Assembly: GCF_018271975.1 (NCBI RefSeq)
Contig: NZ_JAGUCN010000008.1
Location: 62,001-126,000 of the forward strand
Source of the DNA: Carboxylicivirga mesophila
GTDB taxonomy: Bacteria > Bacteroidota > Bacteroidia > Bacteroidales > Marinilabiliaceae
Reading direction: 5' to 3'
Length of the DNA: 64,000 nucleotides
This document shows positions 9,238 to 16,490 of this stretch, piece by piece. The notes under the pieces were generated by a model that had not been told where the DNA came from, searched no databases, and was given only the letters and a program-made list of their open reading frames with translations. Both the position numbers and the translations under genes were made by a program. Within the stretch, counting starts at the first letter, position 1, and each line of letters begins with the position of its first letter.

Positions 9238-9271
9238 AAAAGCGCTTAAAATGTTGATTTTAAGCGCTTTT
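9238..9271 (-). terminator. intrinsic terminator of tRNA-Leu
   Basis: Perfect 15-bp stem (9238-9252 with 9257-9271) around GTTG; on the minus strand it is followed by a CTTTTTCTTTTT run. It lies 25 bp past the tRNA 3' end. Confidence 0.75.
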
Positions 9272-9295
9272 GTGTAAAAATGAATTCTTCGAGTG

Positions 9296-9379
9296 TGCCC
9301 AGAACAGGACTCGAACCTGCACGTCATTGCTGACACTGGTCCCTGAAACCAGCGCGTCTACCAATTTCGCCATCTGGGC
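9296..9379 (-). tRNA. tRNA-Leu (CAG)
   Basis: An 84-nt class II tRNA read on the minus strand. The acceptor stem GCCCAGA pairs with TCTGGGC, the anticodon stem CTGGT/ACCAG encloses loop TTCAGGG with anticodon CAG, a long variable arm (TGTCAGCAATGACG) follows, and the T-arm contains GGTTCGAGTCC. The discriminator is A and the CCA end is not encoded. It has its own promoter and terminator. It is close to the integrase gene, but no copy of its 3' end was found on the other side of the element. Confidence 0.95.
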
Positions 9380-9388
9380 TTGCGGCTG

Positions 9389-9419
9389 CAAATGTAGAAC
9401 CAAAAACTAAATTCACAAA
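9389..9419 (-). promoter_or_regulatory. promoter of tRNA-Leu
   Basis: On the minus strand TTTTG (complement of 9416-9420) is followed after 19 nt by TACATTTG (9389-9396), a full match to the Bacteroidota -33/-7 consensus. Transcription would begin a few bases before the tRNA 5' end at 9379. Confidence 0.7.
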
Positions 9420-9628
9420 ATGTTTTTGGGTAGGAAAGAAAAAAAAAGCACATTTAGCTGCGGTGTTTTGTTTCAATGGCTTACTAATCAGTATGGCTAC
9501 ACCTATGCATTTTTTTATGAAAAAAAACGTGTCTTCTGCATAGCAAAGGACATAAGGTTTTTCTAATTGCCATTAATAATGTACTTTCGCACACGATTTC
9601 CATGAATTATATTTTAAAGAATAGTTAT

Positions 9629-10213
9629 ATGAACAAAATTAGTTATGCCCTTGGTATGAACCTGGCGCAAAATCTGAAAGCATCAGGTATTGAGACGATC
9701 GAATATGCAGAATTTACAAAAGGGCTGGAAGCTGCTTTTGAAGGTAAGGAAACTCAAATGTCAGCCGACGAAGCTAATCAAACATTACAACAGTTTTTTG
9801 GTGAGCTGCAGGCTAAGCAGGCAGAAGCGGCTATTAAGGCCGGTCAAGACTTTTTAGCTGAGAATGCTAAAAAAGAAGGCGTGGTGACTTTAGAAAGTGG
9901 TCTTCAGTATGAAGTGATTACAGAAGGTAACGGAGCTAAGCCAAGCGCAGCTGATCAGGTGGAGTGTCACTATCATGGTACTTTAATTGACGGAACTGTA
10001 TTCGACAGCTCTGTGCAGCGTGGCGAGCCTGCTACATTCCCTGTAGGTGGTGTTATTCAGGGATGGGTTGAAGCGCTTCAGTTAATGCCTGTGGGAAGTA
10101 AGTGGCGTTTATTTATTCCATCAAATCTGGCTTATGGTGAGCGTGGAGCCGGTCAGCACATTGGACCTCACACTACACTGGTATTTGAAGTTGAGCTATT
10201 AGCTATTAAGTAA
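9629..10213 (+). CDS. FKBP-type peptidyl-prolyl cis-trans isomerase
   Basis: Folding helper with an N-terminal FKBP dimerisation domain (MNKISYALGMNLAQNLK) and a C-terminal FKBP domain (YHGTLIDGTVFDSS, GVIQGWVEALQLMP, LAYGERGAG). The active-site aromatic and Asp positions (F.D.S, GW) are conserved. The ATG at 9629 fits the family start; an upstream in-frame ATG at 9602 would add nine residues, but lies too close to the possible promoter box TACTTTCG (9582-9589). No signal peptide, so it is cytoplasmic. The next gene is a lipoprotein paralogue, so the same reaction is supplied in two compartments. Confidence 0.9.
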   Translation: MNKISYALGMNLAQNLKASGIETIEYAEFTKGLEAAFEGKETQMSADEANQTLQQFFGELQAKQAEAAIKAGQDFLAENAKKEGVVTLESGLQYEVITEGNGAKPSAADQVECHYHGTLIDGTVFDSSVQRGEPATFPVGGVIQGWVEALQLMPVGSKWRLFIPSNLAYGERGAGQHIGPHTTLVFEVELLAIK

Positions 10214-10330
10214 GCATAAACCGTATTTTCTAACTTAATCAGGTGTGATGAATGGCATTTGCTTCAGCTTCGTTTGAAAGCCGGCATGCGATGAGTGACA
10301 CCTGGCCAATGTAAACTAAATAATTAACAG

Positions 10331-11155
10331 ATGAAAGTAACAAATCTACTAGCTGCCTTTACTTTAATCATTATGGTATTGGCTTCGTGTACAAAAGTTC
10401 CGAACACAGGAAAAATGGATTTTGCAGACCAGACAGATAGTGTGAGCTATGCACTGGGTTATCTTCAGGCTGCTAATTTAAAGAAGCAATTTGATCGTTG
10501 GCCATTAGAGGTTGATTCTGTTGCTATGAGGGATTTTGCGAAGGTGATGGCCAAGCAGGAAATCAATAAGGCTAACCTTGAGCACCTGAAAGGGATGTTC
10601 AATGACATTAGTGAAGATGCCTTTATGAGAGGTTTCCTTAATGAATTCGTCTACAACAAAAATCCTTATTTCACCGAGATGACCGCTGATGTTTATCTGC
10701 GTAAGGTGATGGAAGAAATCCGTAAGGTAAAAGACGCTGAACGTGCCGAGAAGGCAGCTGCTAATTTAGCTGAAGGACAGAAATTTTTGGAAGAAAATGC
10801 GAAGCGTCCTGAAGTGAAAACAACCGAATCGGGTTTACAGTACGAAGTACTGGAAGAAGGTAACGGAACAGTGGCTACTACCAGCGATCGTGTGAAGTGT
10901 CAGTACCATGGTACACTCTTGGACGGTACCGTATTTGATAGCTCGGTAGAGCGTAAGGATACAGCTCAGTTTGCTGTAACAGGTGTTATCAAAGGCTGGA
11001 CTGAGGCTTTACAATTGATGCCTGAAGGAAGTAAGTGGCGTTTATACATTCCGGCTGACCTGGCTTATGGTGAGCGTGGTTCGGGTGCTAAAATTGGCCC
11101 TAATGCGGCGCTTATCTTTGACCTTGATTTGATTGAAGTAGTGAAGAAGAAATAG
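10331..11155 (+). CDS. FKBP-type peptidyl-prolyl isomerase lipoprotein
   Basis: Envelope paralogue of the preceding gene, 274 residues. It starts with a lipoprotein signal (LIIMVLASC, Cys near residue 20), then an FKBP N-terminal domain (TDSVSYALGYLQAANLK), a charged helix (about 130-165), and the FKBP domain with YHGTLLDGTVFDSS, GVIKGWTEALQLMP and LAYGERGSG. Both FKBP domains are very similar, so the pair probably arose by tandem duplication with gain of a lipobox. Gap to the first gene is ~117 bp and a strong terminator follows. Confidence 0.92.
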   Translation: MKVTNLLAAFTLIIMVLASCTKVPNTGKMDFADQTDSVSYALGYLQAANLKKQFDRWPLEVDSVAMRDFAKVMAKQEINKANLEHLKGMFNDISEDAFMRGFLNEFVYNKNPYFTEMTADVYLRKVMEEIRKVKDAERAEKAAANLAEGQKFLEENAKRPEVKTTESGLQYEVLEEGNGTVATTSDRVKCQYHGTLLDGTVFDSSVERKDTAQFAVTGVIKGWTEALQLMPEGSKWRLYIPADLAYGERGSGAKIGPNAALIFDLDLIEVVKKK

Positions 11156-11178
11156 CTTTCGCTAAGCGAGAATAAAAT

Positions 11179-11213
11179 AGAAAGGCCTTGAGTATTTTAC
11201 TCAAGGCCTTTCT
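11179..11213. terminator. bidirectional terminator between convergent genes
   Basis: Perfect 16-bp stem AGAAAGGCCTTGAGTA (11179-11194) with its complement at 11198-11213, followed by a T-rich run on the plus strand. It can serve the FKBP gene and the convergent C69 peptidase operon. Confidence 0.85.
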
Positions 11214-11254
11214 ATTTTTGGCTATCAGCCATCAGCTAAAGGCTTTTAGCTTTT

Positions 11255-12889
11255 TTAAATACCTTGTTTGTTGTTGGTAAACTCCGAAATCAGGTCCAGC
11301 TTAAGTTCCTTAAAGAGTTGATGTACTTCATTCATCCGGTCAATGGTTAGCTGCGTCAGGTAGGCTTGTGCTTTTTTAGGATTCTTCGCCAGTAACTCCT
11401 GCGCCTTTTTATCTACTTCTGCCTGCTCGGCAAAGAAACGGGCTTCCAATGGATCACGCTTCTCCAGCACCATTTTGTGGGCATCCTGCCAGCGTAGGTA
11501 CATCAGGTTATCCACAAAGTCCACAGCCCAGCGTATGCTGTTCTCCTGATAGTAGGCCGGGTCATATACTTTGTAACACTCGGCCACATCAGTAGCACCT
11601 GTATAAATGGGTACATAAGCACTGGTGTAGGCATTATCCACATAAAACCAGTAGATGCCACCTACTTCATCGGGCAGCCAACCACGCAACTGGGCCACCA
11701 TGCCGTATTCACCACGGGCGCGCGCCACATTACGACGGCTGTTAATGTTCATGACACGGCGCATTTCCAGGGTTGGGAAAGGCGTGGCAAAAGCACTTTT
11801 TGTCAGCTGTCCTTCTTCGTTGGGGTAATACCAGGCTTGTACATTCTCTTTGTCGTAGATGGTGCCTTCGAAGGTGGAACGCTGAAAGGCCATCACGTCC
11901 TGCACCGATAGTTTTCGCTCTGGTTTAACTGAGAATGGGTAGATGGAAAGTGGCTCAACATACTGCGTGTACTGATTTTCGCCTTCCCATACCGAGTTGG
12001 TAAAGCGGTCGGGCCACTCGGTATAGTTAGGTGCAAAGGTGGCATAAAACAGCCAGAAGCGTGAGGTTGACCATTCACGCGGAATGGGAGAGTAGGCCTC
12101 CTGCCAGATAAACGGACGGGCTGATGCCGGGTTGTACCAGCCACGGTCAATGGCTTCCTGCATGTAGTTGGGTGAAGCGCGGAAATTAGCTGTATCCTCC
12201 AGGTCAATTTGCTTGATGATGCTCCAATTTGGGATGATCATAGCATGGTCGTCGGGTACGCGCTGGGCTGCCCAAATGCAGCCAGGCTTACCGCTGTCTT
12301 TCTTCCAATCATTTCCCACACTAAATACTTCCAATACCCAAATCTCTTCGGTATCAGCAATCACCAACGATTCACTCTCGTCCACACACGAGGGCAGAAA
12401 ACCATAGGTTTCCAGCAGACCGGTAATGAGTTGTAAAGCGTCCTGTGCAGTGGTGCAGCGTTGCAGGGCAAAGGCTTGAGCCTGTTCAATGGTCATTATT
12501 TGTTCGCATATCGAACGGTCAAGCATCAGTTCGGGGCGCTGGCTCAGTGTACTCTCACCAATGGCCAGCTGCCTGGAATTAATTTGTGGGTAGGCCGTTT
12601 GAAAATAGGTGTGGGTTTGCTCCACCTGTGGAATATGGCCTATCACCTCACCATAATCGCCCAGCGGACGACCCGACTCAACCATGCCCCAATAAACAGG
12701 CGCTTTCTCTCCAGCCTTAAATTGTTGGCCAGGCACCAGGTGCAGGCGGCAATCGGGGCCTGCATCGGTATGAGATACAATAACCGAACCGTCGGCCGAT
12801 GCTTTTTTGCCAATGGCAATAACGGTGCAGGCATATAAATGGCTATACCCGGCAATGAATACTAATAAGATAGATATAAGATGCTTCAT
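11255..12889 (-). CDS. C69 family dipeptidase, exported
   Basis: Peptidase family C69 (PepD/U34-like) N-terminal nucleophile dipeptidase, 544 residues. A signal peptide (ISILLVFIAGYSHLYA) ends exactly before Cys21, which starts the mature chain CTVIAIGKKASADGSV; in this family that Cys becomes the catalytic N-terminal nucleophile. Further family marks are SHTDAGPDCR and IAIGESTLSQRPEL. It is the last gene of a minus-strand operon and starts 29 bp after the hydroxyproline dehydratase stop. In context it would split the dipeptides released by the prolyl-dipeptidyl peptidase in the periplasm. Substrate specificity is inferred from context. Confidence 0.9.
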   Translation of the reverse strand: MKHLISILLVFIAGYSHLYACTVIAIGKKASADGSVIVSHTDAGPDCRLHLVPGQQFKAGEKAPVYWGMVESGRPLGDYGEVIGHIPQVEQTHTYFQTAYPQINSRQLAIGESTLSQRPELMLDRSICEQIMTIEQAQAFALQRCTTAQDALQLITGLLETYGFLPSCVDESESLVIADTEEIWVLEVFSVGNDWKKDSGKPGCIWAAQRVPDDHAMIIPNWSIIKQIDLEDTANFRASPNYMQEAIDRGWYNPASARPFIWQEAYSPIPREWSTSRFWLFYATFAPNYTEWPDRFTNSVWEGENQYTQYVEPLSIYPFSVKPERKLSVQDVMAFQRSTFEGTIYDKENVQAWYYPNEEGQLTKSAFATPFPTLEMRRVMNINSRRNVARARGEYGMVAQLRGWLPDEVGGIYWFYVDNAYTSAYVPIYTGATDVAECYKVYDPAYYQENSIRWAVDFVDNLMYLRWQDAHKMVLEKRDPLEARFFAEQAEVDKKAQELLAKNPKKAQAYLTQLTIDRMNEVHQLFKELKLDLISEFTNNKQGI

Positions 12890-12918
12890 GATTGTATTTT
12901 TAACTGTTTATCAATTGT

Positions 12919-13959
12919 TTAGCGGAAGATAAAGCCTTCCTTCAATGGGTCGTTTGGAGCAAACCAAAATTCATTTTTGCCGGTCAGGTGAGCGGTGCCG
13001 CTAACCTCGGGTATCACAGCCTGGTGGGGGCCGTAGGTCGTTGTTTCTGTCACCATCACATCCATGGTTGTGCCTAATATGCTTTCGATGGTAATGCTTT
13101 CACCTGTTTTTAATTCACCTTTGGCATGATGAAGAGCCGCACGTGCACTTACCCCCGAACCGGTGGATGAACGGTCTACCTCGCCCTCGGCAAAGATGCA
13201 GACATTACGGCTGTGATGCATGGGGTTATTGGGTTTGCCGGTAAAGATGGTGCCATATAAAAAACTGAGATCCTCTTCAAAGGGATGTTTAATGGCGTAA
13301 TGTTCCATCACTGAATATTTGATACGTCGTCCCCAGTCAATAAGCTGGTTATAATCACTCTCCTGCATGCCAATGCCCAGCTTATCGGCATCCACAAAGG
13401 CATAAAAAGCACCGCCATAGGCCACATCAAAGGTCACTTCACCAATTCCTTCCACATGTATCGTCTCGTCTTTAATGAGCAGGAAGGACGGAACATTGAG
13501 GAACGAAACTTTTTCAACCCACCCATTCTTCCGATAGGCTTTAGCGCGGATTAATCCCGGAGGGGCATCAATCACCAGCTCTGGTTCATGGCCTTCTTTT
13601 TCGATCATACCCGTATCAAACACCAGTTTGGTAAGGGCGATGATGGCATGGCCACACATGGTACTGTAACCCTCGTTGTGCAGAAAGAATGTGCCGAAAT
13701 CGGCTTTGGGCGTGATGGGCTCAGTGATTATGGCACCATACATATCAGCATGGCCGCGTGGCTCAAATAGGGTGCCCGTGCGGATATAGTCCAGCTCATC
13801 TCTGAAATAGCGCCGTTTCTCCAAAATGTTTTGACCTTTTATTGGTGGTAAGCCTCCGTAAAGTACGCGCAGGGGTTCACCACCCGTATGTAAATCAACG
13901 GTTTGTATGCGGAGCCAATCCTTGGGCGGATGCCAGCTCCAGTTAGTAAGGTTGATCAT
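12919..13959 (-). CDS. trans-3-hydroxy-L-proline dehydratase (proline racemase family)
   Basis: Proline racemase-fold enzyme, 346 residues, expected to dehydrate trans-3-hydroxy-L-proline to delta1-pyrroline-2-carboxylate. The first active-site Cys is Cys102 in STMCGHAIIAL. The second catalytic position, Cys in racemases and 4-hydroxyproline epimerases, is Thr266 in DRSSTGSGVSARAAL. In the characterised family this Cys/Thr pair marks the dehydratase. The gene following the reductase in the same operon supports the call, because the product of one is the substrate of the other. No signal peptide, so it is cytoplasmic. Confidence 0.85.
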   Translation of the reverse strand: MINLTNWSWHPPKDWLRIQTVDLHTGGEPLRVLYGGLPPIKGQNILEKRRYFRDELDYIRTGTLFEPRGHADMYGAIITEPITPKADFGTFFLHNEGYSTMCGHAIIALTKLVFDTGMIEKEGHEPELVIDAPPGLIRAKAYRKNGWVEKVSFLNVPSFLLIKDETIHVEGIGEVTFDVAYGGAFYAFVDADKLGIGMQESDYNQLIDWGRRIKYSVMEHYAIKHPFEEDLSFLYGTIFTGKPNNPMHHSRNVCIFAEGEVDRSSTGSGVSARAALHHAKGELKTGESITIESILGTTMDVMVTETTTYGPHQAVIPEVSGTAHLTGKNEFWFAPNDPLKEGFIFR

Positions 13960-14017
13960 TAGTTTTTTATTAGTTGGTTAGTTATTAGGCAGAGGGCAGA
14001 AGTTGGTACCTGGTGCT

Positions 14018-14034
14018 TGGTGCACTGTGCACCA
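14018..14034. repeat. small hairpin in the 155-bp intra-operon gap
   Basis: TGGTGCA/TGCACCA stem of 7 bp around CTG, next to repeated GGTACCTGGTGC-like words. The gap between the reductase and dehydratase genes (13960-14114) is the only long one in the operon, so this could be a processing or partial termination site. Confidence 0.35.
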
Positions 14035-14114
14035 GACACTGAATAATTTATACCATGCAGTCGAACTGTTATCTGCATTTTCTGCGCACTATGCACCTCG
14101 CACTATATCATCAG

Positions 14115-15077
14115 CTATAAAGACACTTCTTCACCCAAATCACCCTCGCGTGCTTTTTCGTATACCAATTTGGCTGCAAATAAATCAAAGGTACCTTCAC
14201 CTACGGTTTTAAACAGGCGCGTCTCTCTGAAACCTAATGCTCCCGGTTCGTTTAAGAGTAGTGAGATGTGTTTAATCTGCTCGGGGCTAACCAGGTGGTT
14301 GCTGAGCGGAAAGAGCAAATCACCACTTTCTGTTTTACCGTGTTCGGCATCAATCCATACACTATCAATTAATCGGAAGATGGACTCTGGTATCTCCCGC
14401 ATATCAGGCTTATAGGAGCCAACACAAATAAAACACTTGCCAACTATCAAATCTTCCAGGTTGGGTATCACCGGTTCCGGGGAAGTGGTAGCTGTTACCA
14501 CCACCTCGCAGTTAACGACTACCTGTTGGGCATCTTCACACAGTGCCACATCTACATTGGGGCATTTTTCGGCCATAAAACTGATAAAGTCACTAATCAC
14601 CTGCGGGGAACGATCATATACATACACCCGCTCAAAGTCGCGCTCGTGACAGGCCATCCAGGCAATGTGACGGCCTTGTGCACCGCCACCGATAATGCCC
14701 AGTGTAGTTGCCAGTGGATCGGATAAATGACGAATACCTACACAGGCTACAGCCGCAGTGCGCATGGCGGTAAGCTTGGCTCCATTAAATAGTGCCAGTG
14801 CTGCGCCGGTAGCACCATCGTTGAGCAAAACTGTACCGTTAATCACTGCCTTTCCATGATGGCTGTTGCCCGGAAAAACAGATACCAGCTTGGTGGCAAA
14901 CATATCAGGCCCCACAGCAGGCATCAACAACAGTGTGTTGTCGTTAATGTCAACATGCATGCGATTGGGGGTGAAATAGTCCTGGTCGGCCGATGCTCTT
15001 AAGGCCAGTTCCATGATGTCTGTCCACAAAGTAGGCGTGGCAGCCTGCTCAATAACCTGTGAAGATAAAATTCGCAT
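14115..15077 (-). CDS. ornithine cyclodeaminase/mu-crystallin family reductase, probably delta1-pyrroline-2-carboxylate reductase
   Basis: NAD(P)-dependent protein of 320 residues from the OCD/mu-crystallin family. The substrate-binding Lys/Arg segment FNGAKLTAMRTAAV and the Rossmann motif LGIIGGGAQGRH (near residue 130) are intact. Members of this family include ornithine cyclodeaminase, alanine dehydrogenase and the ketimine reductases that turn delta1-pyrroline-2-carboxylate into L-proline. The neighbouring trans-3-hydroxyproline dehydratase makes exactly that imine, so the reductase role is preferred. It lies 9 bp after the Xaa-Pro aminopeptidase gene and is cytoplasmic. Confidence 0.82.
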   Translation of the reverse strand: MRILSSQVIEQAATPTLWTDIMELALRASADQDYFTPNRMHVDINDNTLLLMPAVGPDMFATKLVSVFPGNSHHGKAVINGTVLLNDGATGAALALFNGAKLTAMRTAAVACVGIRHLSDPLATTLGIIGGGAQGRHIAWMACHERDFERVYVYDRSPQVISDFISFMAEKCPNVDVALCEDAQQVVVNCEVVVTATTSPEPVIPNLEDLIVGKCFICVGSYKPDMREIPESIFRLIDSVWIDAEHGKTESGDLLFPLSNHLVSPEQIKHISLLLNEPGALGFRETRLFKTVGEGTFDLFAAKLVYEKAREGDLGEEVSL

Positions 15078-15086
15078 AAATCGGAT

Positions 15087-16478
15087 TTAAAAAGCTTTTA
15101 ATCGCTCTTGTTCAACATCTTCGATGGTTTTTGGCAGGGGCTTGCCTAACAACCGGTATCCTTGTTCGGTTATCAGAAAATCCTCCTCATTGCGGCAACC
15201 ACCAAAATCTTTGTATTCTTCAAGTTTATCGAAATTTAAGAACTCTGTCAAATGTTTTTCCGATTTCCATTTATCAATTAGCTGTGGGATAAAGTAAATA
15301 CCAGGTTCGATGGTGAGTACAAAACCCGGCTCCAGCTTGCGGCCCAGGCGCAGTGACTTCATACCAAACTGCGTGCTTTTTGCCTCATTGTGGTAGCCAA
15401 CATATTGTTCGCCCAAATCCTCCATGTCGTGCACATCCAGCCCCATCATATGTCCAAGCCCGCAAGGGAAGAACATGGCATGAGCACCACACATAACGGC
15501 ATCGTCAATATTACCTTTGGCAAAGCCCAGGTCTTTCATGCCTTGCATCACCACACGTGCCGACTCCAGGTAAATCTCTTTAAAGGCTACACCGGGCTTT
15601 AGCATCGATATCGCTTTTTCGTGCGAGTTTAAAGCTACCTGGTAAATGTCTTTTTGGCGTGCTGTAAAAGTTTTTGATACCGGGAAGGTGCTTGACATAT
15701 CACCGGCATAGCCCATGGAGGTTTCGGCTCCGGCATCCAGTAAAAATAATTGGCCTTCTTTCAGGGTGTTGCCGTGGTAATGGTTGTGTAATGTTTGTCC
15801 GTTGATGGTGGCAATAACCGGGAAAGAGATACCGCCATCTTCAGCCAGAGCTATACGTTCCACTTCAGCAGCAATCTGTGCCTCTGTCATACCCGGACGA
15901 GCCATGCGCATGGCCGCCAGGTGCATATCTACTGTGGTGTTCACCGCTTTTTCTATTTCAACAATTTCTTCGGCTGATTTGTAGTTGCGCTGTTTAATAA
16001 CGGCCAGGACCAGCTCCAGCGAGGCTTTTTCTTTTACTTCTGAGGGCTGAATACTTAACCATTCCAGTAGCTTAATCTTGCTTTCGCCGCGGTAAACAGG
16101 CAAAAAATGGATGGGGCGTCCGGCCGCTTTGGCTTTTTCCAGTGTTTTTACCAATTCTGATGTTGTGCCGGTTTGTTGCACGCCACATGTGGTAGCTCGT
16201 TGGGCAATGGTAGGCTGGTTGCCCATCCACACAATGTGATCAATGGTGTAATCATCACCATAAATGGCTGATTCACCTGACTCAGCATCTACCACCCCAA
16301 CTAAATCGGGGTGATTTAATCCAAAGAAATAGAGGAAGCTGCTGTCCTGACGAAAGCGGTAGGTGTTGTCGGCGTAGTTCATCGGACTTTCGGTGTTGCC
16401 AATAAACAGGAGCAGGCCTTTGTCAACATCCTGGGCCAATTGCTGGCGGCGTTTGATATAGGTGTCTTTACTAAACAT
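15087..16478 (-). CDS. Xaa-Pro aminopeptidase (M24B)
   Basis: Metallo-aminopeptidase P-like enzyme, 463 residues, removing an N-terminal residue that precedes proline. The N-terminal domain (FSKDTYIKRRQQLA) and the pita-bread catalytic domain are present. Metal ligands are visible: the two Asp in LLDAGAETSMGYAGDMSSTF, His in HMMGLDVHD, Glu in TIEPGIYF and Glu in EEDFLITE. There is no signal peptide. It starts 12 bp after the dipeptidyl peptidase stop and is 9 bp from the reductase gene, so translation within one operon is very likely. It would release proline or hydroxyproline from imported X-Pro peptides. Confidence 0.93.
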   Translation of the reverse strand: MFSKDTYIKRRQQLAQDVDKGLLLFIGNTESPMNYADNTYRFRQDSSFLYFFGLNHPDLVGVVDAESGESAIYGDDYTIDHIVWMGNQPTIAQRATTCGVQQTGTTSELVKTLEKAKAAGRPIHFLPVYRGESKIKLLEWLSIQPSEVKEKASLELVLAVIKQRNYKSAEEIVEIEKAVNTTVDMHLAAMRMARPGMTEAQIAAEVERIALAEDGGISFPVIATINGQTLHNHYHGNTLKEGQLFLLDAGAETSMGYAGDMSSTFPVSKTFTARQKDIYQVALNSHEKAISMLKPGVAFKEIYLESARVVMQGMKDLGFAKGNIDDAVMCGAHAMFFPCGLGHMMGLDVHDMEDLGEQYVGYHNEAKSTQFGMKSLRLGRKLEPGFVLTIEPGIYFIPQLIDKWKSEKHLTEFLNFDKLEEYKDFGGCRNEEDFLITEQGYRLLGKPLPKTIEDVEQERLKAF

Positions 16479-16490
16479 ATGGTATTGGTG

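Noticed and set aside
9296-9379. tRNA-Leu 3' end as the integrase attachment site
   Set aside because: I found no second copy of the tRNA 3' end in the neighbouring 3 kb, so there is no direct evidence of integration at the tRNA.
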